A program made the translations under genes and the position numbers. Below the pieces are notes generated by a model. The model ran no database searches. It worked only from the letters and a program-made list of their open reading frames with translations, and was not told the DNA's origin. This document shows, piece by piece, positions 22,985 through 35,025 of a stretch of 64,000 nucleotides of DNA. Source of the stretch: Undaria pinnatifida (taxonomy: Eukaryota; Sar; Phaeophyceae; Laminariales; Alariaceae); NCBI GenBank assembly GCA_012845835.1, contig JABAKD010000021.1:6107386-6171385 (forward strand), read 5' to 3'. The stretch's first letter is position 1. The number at the start of each line of letters is the position of its first letter.

Positions 22985-23270
22985 ATATAAATGCACTGCA
23001 GATGTGAGATCGAATATGTTGTCGAAACTCATATATTTGCAAAGCGTTGTGTGATACTCCGATCGCGCATACTACAGGTCGTGTGTCCTCACTAAGGACA
23101 TAGGCCGGCGACTCCCCTTGCAACTACAGGTAGTGTGGTTATAAGGGTCTAGATTGTAACGACATCAGCTGTGAGTTCGACAACTTTGGGTTCGGTACTC
23201 ATGTCTGTAAAGGTGAACACGCAATCGATCACCCGTCAATACGTAGTACGTTTCATAAATCAAAACCTAA
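22985..23270 (+). repeat. Family A head fragment plus a second head-like sequence
   Basis: 22985-23130 matches the first 150 bp of family A (CACTGCAGATGTGAGATCGA to GCGACTCCCCTTGCAACTAC) and then breaks. At 23163 a diverged head, CATCAGCTGTGAGTTCGACA, starts again. Confidence 0.65.
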
Positions 23271-23316
23271 CATGAGATGGCACGAGGGCGGACAAGGAAG
23301 TTAATCGTGCAAACCT

Positions 23317-23318
<2 letters not shown>

Positions 23319-23352
<34 letters not shown>
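23319..23352. repeat. Poly-C run of about 34 nt
   Basis: Uninterrupted C on plus (G on minus). It forms the Gly tract of a spurious minus-strand ORF. Confidence 0.9.
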
Positions 23353-23353
<1 letters not shown>

Positions 23354-23570
23354 ACCTTCCCCACCGAGGCCCCGAAAAACATTTTTTTAACGTTCTTCTT
23401 TTCTTTTATACTTTGTTTCCCTGATCGGTGGTTCGTTTCGTGGCTGTGCACCTCTGGATGGTTTATTTCTCACTCTTGCGTCAACCAAGAGGCTTGGTAG
23501 CAAGCCAACATTGCAAGAGCAAGGAATGTCAAACTGTACTTTAGGTTGCTTCGGTATGTAAATCCTTGCG

Positions 23571-24233
23571 TCAATGCAAGGTGGTCAATGTAGGCAGAAA
23601 TATTGAATGGTGGGCAAGCGCCGCGCTTGGGCACGAAACCCTGTAAGCCTTCGTGCCCTTATTGTCCAAACACGGCGCGCACGTGCCTCCTGGCTGTTCC
23701 GCCGTTCCCGCACACCCTGGGCTCAAGTTGCCGCGGGAGCCAGTTGGCACCGCGTGGAGAGACACGCGATTCAGGTTTATCCGAGCCTCCCACGACACCC
23801 CCTGGTTGCCAAAACCACGTAGAGCTGATGGGTAGTGTTGGACTACAGGATCCCGGACAGCCGGACGTAATCCCGCGCAGTAGATGGGAGCGTGGACAAG
23901 CCTCCTATCGGCGGGACCACTTCCGTCTGCAGCGTCCGAGAAAACACCTTCCATTTCAATGCCTGCGCCCTCACGATCGTCAAGCCCGTTCACAACTCTC
24001 GTCACAACCAAGTCGGCGTCACTGCCCGCGCCCGCACCAACCTCACCCCTGCTCACACCTCCCGTCGCCACCACGTGAGCGTCACCGCTCGCGCCCCCGT
24101 CGCTACTACTGTCCATCAACACCGGCAACTCCTTCGCGCCGTCCGTGGCGCTCTTCGGTTTGTAATAATCCAACAATGTGCGCCCGCTCCCCACCACCAG
24201 CACTCCTGTCGACACACGTTTGAGGGAAGACAT
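23571..24233 (-). CDS. Unrecognised GC-rich ORF, 220 codons
   Basis: Starts MSSLKRVSTGVLVVGSGRTL and then LDYYKPKSATDGAKELP. The middle is Asp/Gly/Ala/Val-rich and probably disordered; the end has Cys pairs (SPGCAGTAEQPGGTCAPC). RTLLDYYKPK resembles a degenerate PCNA-interacting (PIP-like) motif, as found near the termini of some transposases. A plus-strand frame of 206 codons overlaps, so coding strand and reality are uncertain; minus is favoured by its Met start and acidic composition. Confidence 0.35.
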   Translation of the reverse strand: MSSLKRVSTGVLVVGSGRTLLDYYKPKSATDGAKELPVLMDSSSDGGASGDAHVVATGGVSRGEVGAGAGSDADLVVTRVVNGLDDREGAGIEMEGVFSDAADGSGPADRRLVHAPIYCAGLRPAVRDPVVQHYPSALRGFGNQGVSWEARINLNRVSLHAVPTGSRGNLSPGCAGTAEQPGGTCAPCLDNKGTKAYRVSCPSAALAHHSIFLPTLTTLH

Positions 24234-24481
24234 GCAAATTGCGACATGAGCAATAACAACTGGTCAGCCGTGGAAAGAAAATACGAATTTGCTCCTGTTT
24301 TTCACATACACACATCGACAAGGCCTGCAGCCTCGTACACTGCGCGACTGAAATACGTCCAGCGTGGCAGTTCCCACGCTGCTGAACACGCGCGAACGAC
24401 CTCCCGCAAAAACTGTGAAGCAGTGTATTAACAACCAGGCATATTTCACAAACACCATATTATAAATGAAACATAGATCTA

Positions 24482-24545
24482 TTGTACCACGCAGTTTGCA
24501 AAGTTTTAGTTTCGACCATTCAATCGGTCATACTCACAGATGATG
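24482..24545 (-). repeat. Diverged family A/F-type head
   Basis: Read on minus: CATCTGTGAGTATGACCGAT, then GGTCGAAACT, TTTGCAAACTGCG. The same order of blocks as the family A head, without the rest of the element. Confidence 0.5.
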
Positions 24546-25097
24546 TTTTTTATTTGTTTATCGAAACTGCCTGTGCTAGCTAATGCAACAACTGCTGTCC
24601 TCACAAGTCCTTACTTGTGTTGAAGCCACTGTTCGTGAGTCTCCACGTCGGGTCCGTCTCAGTTGCTCTATATTGCGTCCGAAATCGCGCATCAATTCCT
24701 TGCACACCCAGTCGCCGCTGCTGGTCTTTGCGGCGATTTTTCGATAGGCAAAGCGCTCTGCTCGCATGCGAAAGGCGTGCAGGAACCAACACGGACGCGA
24801 AGAAACTTCGTTGGTTCGCAGTTTGTGCGCGTTTTTTTTGGCGATTTCGATCATGCGGCCACGGCTTCTGTTATTGCTGCTCTGCTGCTGATGCTGCTGC
24901 CAAGGCTAGGCTTCTATACTGCTGATGTTTTCAGTTTTTGGGGAGGAGGCAGCACGACACACACTGCTCGATGATCAGCACTTTTGCATTTATATGATAA
25001 CCCAAACTTTTGTCTTTCCAGTGTTTGCCGTTGATGCTGGTGCTGCGAGGTACACGATACCCTCCAATATCACACTACAGCCCGCATGTCTCTCCAC

Positions 25098-25301
25098 TCA
25101 CTCTCTGTGCTTTACCGAACACTCATGCTCAATGACCTGGCCCTCCTCCATTCCTGAACCGTCGATGAAGTTGGCCCCGCAGCAGCAGATGAAGTCCTCG
25201 CCATCGGCTGGCTTTCCGCAGACCCTTTGTAGCTTAGCTGTCTTGTCGAAGGAGGGTTGTAGCAGGGGTCCCTTAACCGTGGAGGCTCTCATTGTGACCA
25301 C
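25098..25301 (-). CDS. Possible exon or short gene, 67 codons
   Basis: Reads KLQRVCGKPADGEDFICCCG and then ANFIDGSGMEEGQVIEHECS. Third positions are strongly G/C (GCC, GGC, GAC, TTC, ATC, TGC) unlike surrounding DNA, and the Cys/His spacing (C-x11-CCC-x22-H-x-C) could bind zinc. No family is recognised. It may be one exon of a spliced or transposon gene; splice sites were not resolved. Confidence 0.35.
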   Translation of the reverse strand: MVTMRASTVKGPLLQPSFDKTAKLQRVCGKPADGEDFICCCGANFIDGSGMEEGQVIEHECSVKHRE

Positions 25302-25459
25302 TTTCTCCTGCTCTCTCCTTGTTTCTCCGTTGCTCTGTGCTGTGCGTAGCTGGTACCCAGGCTGCCGCTGCGCGACCAGGGGGCTGGGTGTCTGCTCTAT
25401 AGTACCGCCCCTGACCCTTTATTATATAGGTTCTAGAAAAGGGGTTGTTTATGCATAGG

Positions 25460-27030
25460 AAATTATGTGGGTGGATGGGGCCTTCTTACCCTCCCCCCCC
25501 TTCTGAAAGGGCGAAAATGATTTTTTGGTTTAGGCAGCCAATTTTGAGCAAGAAGCAATGCATCTGCTTTTTACGGTATACCTGGTAAAATGACAATGGT
25601 TTGTGGGTGGACGGTATTATCGTCGTTTTTGGTAGTTGTGGTGAAAGTCGTGGGTAGCTTTTCTTCGCCTGAAAAGGATGCGTCGAAAAACAGTTTTGTC
25701 GTGCGACCAGGGTGCCCGGCGGGTTCTACCTCTGGCTACGAGCCGTTCCTAACAACGCGTCGGAAATGACCTTTTTTGTTTTCTTTAAAGCATCACCTAA
25801 AGGTCTGCTTGGAATTCTAAGGCCGGGAAGGGGTAGGTTTGTAGTGGCACAACGGCGTTACACGGGAAAATATCCTTTGGGAGCCGAGATTCTTAATGGT
25901 CGAGGGGTGGTGCGCCATCTAGTCTCGGCGAGGACCTTATTTTGCGTCCAAAATATTTAGGAACGTATTATATCAAACCCATGGAGATGTGGAACCAATA
26001 GCGTGGGACTCCTTATGCGTGTCGAAAAGCATGCGGGCATATTACATTACGACGTACGCCGAGGTTGGAGGCCATCAACGATTCAAACTTATTTCCTCTA
26101 CCATCAGTGCCGCGGAATCATTTCGTTTCGTTGTATCATTTCGTTTGGTTGTCAGTGCTGTCGGAAAACGGCGCGAGCACCTACGCAGGCGACCAACAAC
26201 ACGCAAAAACACAGAGGTGTCCGAAACGCTGTGTGCTGTCACCCAAACCCTGTCTGCACGACGGTATCTATTTTCCTGCTCAATATGAATGCAAGGTTTG
26301 ACGTACATGCACCGCTGAACAGCAGCTGCTTACAGTTTACCTTGTATCTCACCCCTGTGGCTAGTCGGCGTTGTTACTCATCGTGATCAAGGTATCATCT
26401 GCGGTCATCGGCCGCGTGGACACAGAAGAAGGGCATAAAGGCCAAAGCCACAGTACGGCGATGCACCCATTTCCACTATCGGATTGTGGCCAGTCGAACG
26501 AGCGACTCTGTAAGAAACTACCCCGCACGCTTTACGCTCGATTCATTTGGCGCAGCGTAGCTAACCGTCCCATAGCGGATCTATTTTCGTGTCGCGACGT
26601 TGAAATAGTAGGAAAGCTCAAGACCGCGAAGCAACAGGGGGATAACTCGTGCGAGTGCCCCCGAGCCACTGAAATAAAAGGCTTACCCTACCGTACCTTG
26701 GGTCGAAATTGGTAAAGGTTCGTCGTGCTCCCCCGGGGAGTTTGATACATCGAGCTCGTGTGCCAAAAGTCGAAAAAATTAGAGGACAATGAAGCGGCTG
26801 TGATTACGCGCTTTGAGGTCGTACTTGTTATTATGGATGTAAATGTATATGTACTTCTGTCAAATTCTCTTTCGTTTGTGAAGTAAGCGAAAAATGCTTC
26901 TAACCATCAATACGTTCAAGGCGAATTTTTCCGAAAACATACGAACGAAATGTTCGCGCGTTCGTATAGCATGTCTCCGAAATCTCCGTCATGCTGGCCG
27001 AGAAGGGGTAAAAACATGGTCAGCAGTTAC
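25460..27030. other. No recognised gene or element
   Basis: Several plus-strand ORFs of 78-127 codons overlap around 25989-26386 in different frames with no domain. I see nothing else. Confidence 0.35.
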
Positions 27031-27325
27031 TCGGTCGCTCCGGTGGCGTATCAGGATATTCTCAAACCTGGTATAGGTCAGTTTTTTGAGTTCGATCCCC
27101 GCAGAGTGCAGAGTGCATACTCGAAGGAACTTGTAAGAACTTTTTCTTGTGCAAATACCAAAAATTGACGTGCGGAAAGCGCGAGAGCGTGAGTTAGCAA
27201 CGTTCGATAAATAATCGACGAGCATTGGGATTTCTGAACTTTTTGCGCGATAAACAACGAAGGCAAGAACTGGGGAGATGAAGGGACGACACCTGTGACC
27301 ACGGCTTGTCCAGAAGCTGGAAAAT
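27031..27325 (+). mobile_element. tRNA-headed SINE, copy 3
   Basis: Plus-strand copy: GTCGCTCCGGTGGCGTATCA (A box 27044-27055), B box GAGTTCGATCCCC (27088-27100), body to CTTGTCCAGAAGCTGGAAAA. It has a short duplication (GCAGAGTGCAGAGTGCATAC) just after the B box compared with copies 1 and 2. Confidence 0.75.
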
Positions 27326-27784
27326 ATAAAGTTTAAATGAAGAAAATATAATGAAAAACGTAGTACTCTGACCGGGTTCAGCCCACTCCGGCACGAGGTC
27401 GTGGTCAGGGTTAGTTTTAGAATGCGATGCCGGTTTACACCCTTGTTTGTTAACCCTCCTGCGATATGCGACACCGAACTGGAATGTTGTGTAAGGGGTG
27501 TGTCGTACACTGTCTTCAATACGAAAGAGCTCTTGTTCTTATCCAGCTAAATCACACGAGCCTTAAATTGTTCACTACCAAAATTCGTGTAGGGTGTGGT
27601 GTGTTTTGGCAAGTAAACTCTAATCTGAGAAATTGTTCAACAATAGATGGCGTGTCACCGCACAAACATGTCAGCGTGCGGATTGCCTAGGAGATCCACC
27701 ACGATGTGCACTCTAATGCGTCCTCCAAATACCAAATAGCAAATGAAAACAACACCAAACGAAAAAAAAATCAGATACGGTCTA

Positions 27785-28700
27785 CATAATTGTTGGTGTT
27801 GTTGTTGTTCTCACATTAACTCGTTTAATCAAGTCCGTGGTCACAGGACAGGCTCCAGGCACTCTGGAGCTGAGGAAAACCCCAGGGAAAAAAACACAAA
27901 CAGACTAAAGGTGGTACACGTATATATACAGTTGGCGCAATTCATGCCTGCGCCAAAAAAAAAATACATGTTGAATTCCGGAGTCAGCGCACGCTGTGCC
28001 AGGTCCATACTGGTGCATAGATCTCACTTCTCGCGCCTGGAAAAACCGACTATACCGTTTTTCACGCAGAAAAGACTATCACGAAAATGATACACGTTGT
28101 ACCTATCCTTACGCATACGCACGTCACACCCAAGTCAATTCAGAAAATACACAAAGAAAAGAAAAGTAGAGTTAAGAAAGAACAAAAAAAGAAAAGAAAA
28201 GAAGGCGAAAAACGAAAGGAAAAAAAGGAAAGACAAGGAAAGCAAGAGAAGACAAGACAAGAAGAGGAAGCAAGGAAAGGAAAAGAGAATAAACAGTATA
28301 GACTGCTGCTGTAGCAGACCCTAGAGACAAAATATATACAGCATTGGGCTCATAGAGGGTGGCAAGTGCATCAATGGCACTGGCAAGAGAACGTAACAAG
28401 GTGAACAAGTCAGAGCGGCCTTACGCAAACTTTTGAAGGCCATTGTAAGACCTACAAATTTCAAGGCGATAATGGCCAGACCCATACTTCCGTGTCTCGG
28501 AACGGACGCCCCCCCCCCCCCCCCCCCCCCCCTCCCCCCGGCCGCTTAAAAATGCCGACGGTAGATGGCGCTGCGGCGGCGTTTGCGGGTCGCTCGGCAT
28601 CTCTGCGTCTCTCCGTCTCATCCCATTTGCGCATGAACGACTCGGCTCCCTCCTTTATTCGTCCAAACCATCTGCCGGCCTTCTGAGCAGTCTTTCGCCA
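27785..28700 (-). mobile_element. 5'-truncated LINE, copy 2
   Basis: Minus-strand 28690-28461 encodes the last part of the RT tail (WRKTAQKAGRWFGRIKEGAE, then FMRKWDETERRRDAER) and a G tract at the same site as in 5139-7050. The 3' UTR (28420-27810) is collinear with the first copy and ends with a short (AAC)n-like tail at 27790-27812. Confidence 0.8.
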
Positions 28701-28717
28701 TATATATACATATACGA

Positions 28718-28785
28718 GTATCACACACAGCTTGCAAATATGAGTTTCGACAAAATATTTGATCTCACAGCTGGAGTGTATTCAA
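28718..28785 (-). repeat. Family A head fragment
   Basis: ATCACACACAGCTTGCAAAT, then GAGTTTCGACAAAATATTTG and ATCTCACAGCTGGAGTGTAT: the first 65 bp of family A reversed, directly next to the truncated 5' end of the LINE. Confidence 0.75.
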
Positions 28786-28789
28786 ATGT

Positions 28790-29315
28790 TTGCAACTACC
28801 AGGAATGGTCTATACGTGTCCTATCTCCAGTACTAGTTACTATTGAGAGTTAGTAGTGGATCCAAGCCATACAATTGTCTCTTGTCTTACTGAAAAACAG
28901 GTTGACGAAACGGCGACAAAAATGTGTACCACGGCTCTATAACCCTCCCCTCTCTCTGCAGAATATTCTCTGCTGAGGTATGTCTCGTATTTCCGGGAGC
29001 ATGCGAACGTTACTCCAGTTGTCATTACGCGGTAGGTCAGAAACTCGTACACGAAAAATACCCATCCTTACGATCCTAAATCGTGGAGTATATTATTTGG
29101 TCACATTCCTTGCTAATTGGACCCTCGAGCACTTTTCCTCTTGAGTGTGCTAGGTTGATAGCACACTTGTGCGCCTTCTTCGTATTTCGTGTGTTTTCGG
29201 TGGCAAAACGCAGTATTTCCGAGACGGAACTTTCATTTCAATTGGTTATTTGGGTCTTTCGATATTTCCTTCGTTGCGTGACCGCAGACTCTAGATTTTG
29301 ACCATATTTAATGTG
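28790..29315. other. Non-coding, nothing recognised
   Basis: Short ORFs only, without domain or repeat. Confidence 0.35.
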
Positions 29316-29317
29316 AA

Positions 29318-29409
29318 ACAACATCAACAACAACGACAACAATAACACCAACACCACCACCACCACCACCACCACCACCACCACCACCACCACCACCAAC
29401 AACAACAGC

Positions 29410-29455
<46 letters not shown>

Positions 29456-29529
29456 CCACCACCACCACCACCACCACCACCATCACCAACAACAACAACA
29501 ACAACAACAACAACCAACAACAACAACAA
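29318..29529. repeat. (CAA/CAC)n compound trinucleotide repeat
   Basis: Alternating blocks of CAA and CAC units over about 210 bp. The Val/Leu/Gly minus-strand ORFs are artefacts. Confidence 0.95.
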
Positions 29530-31950
29530 GGGTGGTCTGTGGTACTTGCCGCCGTCCTGCGATAAACAAATGAGTGGCGACAGCCGTGGAGGGAGCCTGG
29601 AGTAATTTTTGACCCACACCGCACACGGAAAAAGACCGCGATGACTTGCCCGTTCGTTGCTACCGATTGGCGGTACGCTCAACGTATGTCGTTGGGTTTT
29701 GCTCTGTTAAGAGCGTTTTATACGCAGCAATTGATGTGTTGGGAAGGTTGTTTGGACATGTTTACATGGCTGTTGTTGCGACGGTTTATCGGTGGTTACA
29801 CCGGGGGTCATACTTGCAACGTCACGCAAAAGGCGACATGAGACCGGTCGTGCACACCACACAGTTTTCGAAGCGAAAGTTGTTTCACCGCGAGTTTGTT
29901 TTCTCGCGCACAAGACTGTTTTTTTTCCCGCTCGTCTCAATTGGGCTGTATGGATTTATTGATTGCTTTATCTTCTGTTCCTCTTAAAGCATATACCGCT
30001 GAACACGTGCGCTTGTGGAACCAGTTCCACAACTTGTCTTTACGCCGCGATCGTGATGTATCTGTTTCTGGCGCCCACTGAGGACGTACCTCGTGGTCGG
30101 CCCGTAGAAAAATCGGTGGAACCAATGCTCCTGCGAGACGCACAAAGCTCAGCAAGCAATCATTTGGTGGTCGTAATAAGCGGGTTATTTTCACCTTTTT
30201 CCCGTTTGTTTACAACTTTCGTTTGTTCACTCTGGAAACTTCGTTCTTAGTACTCGTATGCACCAACCGACGTTTGGCCCAAAATGCTCTCAACTATTCG
30301 ACAATTCCCGCATCTGAAACGAAAACCACTCAGGTTCAATCTTTACAAACGAAGAGGAGAGCGGAGCATTGAGCGAGAGCGGCAGGCGGGTGCATTTCTT
30401 CCATGTTAGGAGCGACGGGGTCTGACGTAACCGAATGAACAGGACACTACTGGCCGTCGCTTTTCGCAGCTAAACAACGAGAAAGGACCACTGCACCTCT
30501 AAGGTTCGGCCCGCAGTTGGGTGAGTTCAACCAAGAGCGAACGTTGCTGGCGGGCATAGACTGGGCGTAGGAATAACGGTGACATGTTATGCTTGGAGAC
30601 GTCGGAGTCGCGCTTCGAAAGCATTTGATAAAATTCTAGGGCTCCGTATGGGCGCCGCCCGGTGCCCATGCGTCGGGTAGCACTTCCTTCCGCAAAATTA
30701 GTAGGTGTAGCTGTCCGATTTGACATTCATTGATCTTTAAAAGTAATGCCGAACGTTTAATAGGAACATGATAATATGAAGAGTAGAGCATAATTTGGCA
30801 GAAAAAATACGTCATATACAACGAAGAAGGCAAGGATAGGTGAAAAACACTCTTGTTGTTGAATGCGCAGTCTAGTACAAGTTGGCGTATGTCAAACAAA
30901 AATACCGAAAACAGTATTGAGAACCCACTTCGCTTCCATGTGAAAGGAAGAGGGACTTGGCATCATTGAAGAGACTACACTGCTGTCACCGTGGCAATGG
31001 AGGTTCCAAGTCGACAGGATGCAAGGTCGGTTTGCATCAAGCGTCGACATGGGACCATGTCAGCAGGCGAGGTTTTGGAAATATGGGCGTTGTTTATTGC
31101 CTGAAGGCTATGGCATTGATCGGTCTGCGTGGTCACGGTCGAGGAGGAAAACGAAGAAAAGGATAGCTATCTTATCGTTGCGGCGGCGTTGTCTGAGGGA
31201 GATACGGGGTCGTTTGCTTGTAAGAGTGGTTGGCGTAGCGCTTCTCCTCTGTTTTTACTCGGGAAAGCGGGATACGTGTATTTATCTGCTGTCTTTGCTT
31301 CGCGGGTGCTTTCACGTTGTGGAAATAGGACGCTTCCCTCAAAAAATAACATCCGGAGTGGCTCTACCATGACGACTGGTGACAGTGCCGTGTGTGTTTC
31401 CGACTAATATATAAATAACTGGCAGTAGTATTCTTTCGTTTCGGACTATGCGCATAGCGGACAAGGTCGATGTTTAGCATTTTTATTTCCGACTGAAAGT
31501 CCAATTTCATTAAAAAAATAGGCGCAGACACTCTAGTATCTTTATTCAGGATGTCCTAGTGCACCAAAATAACAATTTTGTCAAAAGAAGAATGGACGTA
31601 CGTACAAAGGAAAGATCCCGGAAAAGGATAGGGTCCCTGGGGTGCTTTGTGTAGTACCTGGTAGTAATAACATGCCTTTGCAACATGATCTTTTTTCCAT
31701 CCCATTTGTTTCCCTCGCACCACTCCTGCGCTCCCCCCCCAGTAGTAACTCGGATCGTGGGTCACATAGCTCGAGCCCTCCTCCTCCCTCCCAACTCGGC
31801 ACGTGCCTTCATATTTATCGAGAGAAGAAGTCAAAGTTTTCTCCCCTCGTCGACTCGCATCGAATTATACCTTCCCACACGCTGGTAGGCGCTCTCAGTA
31901 GTTGATCCCTTTGTTTTTTACAGCATTTTTTGCAAATATAGTCAAATCTA
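29530..31950. other. No recognised gene or element
   Basis: ORFs of 60-117 codons occur on both strands with no domain. I looked for RT, transposase and Pmp motifs and found none. Confidence 0.35.
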
Positions 31951-31952
31951 TT

Positions 31953-32038
31953 TTTTGTGGGAATCGAACTCACGGACAAACAAACAAACGCTAGCAGTAT
32001 TCGAGCATAAAAACACTAGACCACCGGGGCGACCGGCT
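31953..32038 (-). mobile_element. tRNA-like SINE head, type 2
   Basis: On minus: CGGTCGCCCCGGTGGTCTAG (A-box region), CGAATACTGCTAG, an imperfect (GTTT)n spacer and the B box GAGTTCGATTCCCAC. It shares its first 16 bases with the type 1 SINE and its middle with 18631-18715. Confidence 0.55.
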
Positions 32039-32149
32039 GTCAATTGATCAAAACAAAACAGTATATTTGCATAGAGATTACGTTGCCCGAAGTAGTACGA
32101 CATTACGATGGTCGACGCCGCGTTACCCTCAGTGGTGTTGCCCTCGCAG

Positions 32150-32245
32150 TGGTGTCAGCCAACATTATTTTCTGATGTGTCCTGTGACCACAGACTTGAC
32201 TATGCGAGATCATGTGAGAACAACAACAACAACAACAACATAGAT
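32150..32245 (+). mobile_element. LINE 3'-terminal fragment, copy 3
   Basis: TGTCCTGTGACCACAGACTT and GATCATGTGAGAACAACAAC match the last 70 bp and (AAC)n tail of the LINE copies, here on plus. Confidence 0.65.
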
Positions 32246-32289
32246 GGCTATATTTCCAATACTAGAAACCACCTTAGTGGCACCCATAG

Positions 32290-33035
32290 TGTTTGCATAA
32301 TAAGCCCCTCCTCCCCCCTCCCCCCACCCATCACCCCCCTACCCACCCACCCCACCCCACCCCACCCCCCTCCCAGCCCCTCGAACACTCCGCCCTCTAC
32401 TCACAAGTGGTACGACTTACAGGATATACATGATAATAAACTGGTGAATTATTTCCGAAACCGTCACATTTATCCCCTTGAAAGAATGTATGGTTTCCAC
32501 GCACAGATTGTGCAGCCCTACCCGCCCCGCCCCCGCCCCAACCCCCTCCCCCATGATAAACTGGCGCATTTTCCAAAACCGTCAGGTTTATCCCCTTGAA
32601 GGATTTATGGTTTCCACACAGAAATTGAACTGCCCCGCCCGTCCCCCCCCTCCCGCCCCCAACCCCCCTCCCCGCCCTCCCCCAACCCCGCTCCCGTTTT
32701 ATCAAAACCAGGCCTCCACGTCCTTCAAATCTCCTCCCTCCCCTCACCGGTTATTCGACTTACAGGCGTCACTTGATAAACGGATGCATTTCCTTCCACA
32801 CCTGTCAGATTTTGTCCCCATAAGAAACGGGTTTTATAGATTCCGCGCACAGACTGCCTGACACCACCCTGTTGATCCTAATAGCTACATTGTAGTTGGT
32901 AGGGTTGTCGCCGACCTATATCCTTAATGAGAACACACAACCCGTAATACGCGCGATCGGAGTATCACACACAGCTTGCAAAGATGCAGTTTCGACAAAA
33001 TATTCAATCTCACAGCTGGAGTGTATTTTCATTTT
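32290..33035 (-). repeat. Family A repeat, minus-strand copy with three units
   Basis: Reverse-complement order: C tracts, units ending AACCGTCACATTTATCCCC (32458) and AACCGTCAGGTTTATCCCC (32576), the first unit at about 32770-32860, the CCCTGTTGATC block, and the head ATCTCACAGCTGGAGTGTAT at about 33007-33026. Confidence 0.85.
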
Positions 33036-33039
33036 ATAT

Positions 33040-33480
33040 AAAAACTTGGCAGAGGACGTATCATGTTAAGGGGGACAGATGCTTTTCTTCCATTTTTTTT
33101 TTCCCTTCGACTTTTCGTTAAATTCCCAACTGTCTTCATTGAGGACTCATCCCACGGTAGGCGTCGCACTTTCTGCGCGAAAAAGTCCCTGGGCGATTGA
33201 GTTCCTCATGTGAGGAACTCAGAGACTTTCTGCTACAACCCTATCGTGGGAAGTGGCTCTGAGCCTGTCACACGCATGCGTAGTAATAGTTGCTTTGATA
33301 GGTATAGTTTTAACGGGGAAGTCCTATTTCGTTCTTGAAGGTATCAACCGGACGCGTATTTTTTATGGTGGTCTATTTTCGCAGCTGCGATGGGTAAAAG
33401 TCTTTACCACGCTACATACACTCGGCTTCTGGCGAGTCTACGTGACTTATTAGTTGACCAGATGCCGATTATCTTCCTTC
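33040..33480. other. Non-coding with a conserved hairpin
   Basis: CTGGGCGATTGAGTTCCTCA and then TGTGAGGAACTC at 33190-33220 form a hairpin shared with 15440-15470. No gene is seen. Confidence 0.5.
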
Positions 33481-33840
33481 GTTTGTCTTCTACATATTAT
33501 CTTTTTTCGTTCTTTCCTTTCTATCTTTCTCTCTGACAGTACATTCTTTTTCTGTTTTTACTCTTGGGACTTGTACATTGGTTCGGTTCAAAGGGTGACA
33601 TACGGTGTAATCGGTTTTCAGATGTATGTTATGTGATGCATGTAGCAGTATGGACCTGGCACGTACCTGGTAGCACGTGGGCTGACTTCCCATTACATTT
33701 GTATAAATCTTCCAAACGGATGCCTCAGGTATGATATATGCGTGTATCACTTTTGGTTTGTTGGTGTTTTTTCCCTGGCGTTATTCTTTCTCGCCAGAGT
33801 GACTGTAGCGTATCCTGTGGCGACAGACTCGACATTTTGA
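33480..33840 (+). mobile_element. Diverged LINE 3' UTR fragment, copy 4
   Basis: Pyrimidine-rich TTTCTTTC stretch, then GCAGTATGGACCTGGCACG, GGGCTGACTTCCC and ATATATGCGTGTATCAC, in the order of the reversed 5230-5700 stretch. No (AAC)n tail remains. Confidence 0.55.
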
Positions 33841-34304
33841 GTTAGGGTAATTTCTAACCCCACTTTTTTTTTTTTACTTTTTCTAAATGAATTGGCCAGT
33901 GTTTGGCAATTTGGACTTGGCAAAATGGCAAAACACTTGCCAGTTTGTTCGGGTATTTTCATTTCGCTGTCGTTGAAAAGGTTCTGGCCGTAAGATTTGC
34001 CATTTAGTTCGCTATTTCAGGCTACTGACGCCAACGCAAGGTTGTACAATGCTGACAACCCCGCGACGCCTCACGGTGTAATTGCTATATCTTCAGCAGT
34101 AGAGGGAGATACAGAGGATACATGATGTTTTTGGCAGCAGCTGTGATAGGGTCGAGTGATATCCATCCTCGTTCTCTGCGTATATGCACCAAGTGCATGT
34201 ACTATGGAGCCAAGCATCAAGCTTTGTCTCGAGCTCTACTTAATTACGGTCTTGGCAGGGAATACACAGCGCCTTAACGTATGGAGAGTCAGAACGTAGC
34301 GTCT

Positions 34305-35025
34305 ACGCTACAAGATAACACACCCAGGAGACAATATTTTGGAGTTAAATAAAATGATCACCGGGTGTCGTATTCTATGGGGGGGCGTGGTATCCGGTGT
34401 AGGTCGGGAAAAAGAGTGAAAGATATAAAGTGGGCGTAGCAGCACCGCTGCACACTTCCACGGGGTGTGGTAGTGAGGTGGTGTGATAATTATGGGGTGG
34501 CAACACAGCCTGTACATTAGTACTGGATACGAAGGGGGTGAAATAAGCCTGGGGGTGTGATCGCACTGCCGCACGCTTGGAAGGGGTGTGGTGGTGAGGG
34601 TTTGTGATAACACTGCTTGTATAGAATGACTCCTGCCGCACCTGCAGAGGGTGTGGTATGGTCGGGGTGTGATAACACCGCCTGTGAAATTCCTGCTGCC
34701 GCACTGCTGCGGTCGAATCTGTCGAAGGAGCGGAGGTGATTCGGTTCTCCGTCCACGTTCATGTCATTGGAGGTATCCCTGCGGGGTCGTTCCCTGCACA
34801 CAAACGGGTTGTTGTGTTCGATCACACGACGGAATGCACCTCCCGGGTGATAGCAGAGGGGGCCCCGTGAACACATGCCACGTAACTTTAAGAGGTGTTA
34901 TGTTTTGTAAAACGGGTGATACATATTACTCCTCGTCGAGTCTCAACAAAAACATCACCCGGTGTTGTATTCTGTTGGGGAGGTGGTATCGTCCGTGGGA
35001 GTGTAGTCTTGTGCCGTACCTGGTA
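34305..35025 (-). mobile_element. Diverged third copy of the TIR transposon derivative
   Basis: Left end CTACAAGATAACACACCC and right end GGGAGTGTAGTCTTGTG are decayed forms of the TIR. GGGTGTGRTA motifs recur inside, and the minus strand keeps TSNDMNVDGEPN, parallel to SNNMNVEGEQN of the two inverted copies. More diverged, hence older. Confidence 0.65.

Noticed and set aside
29238-29682. Poly-Val/Leu/Gly ORFs on minus
   Set aside because: Translations of (CAA)n/(CAC)n trinucleotide blocks.
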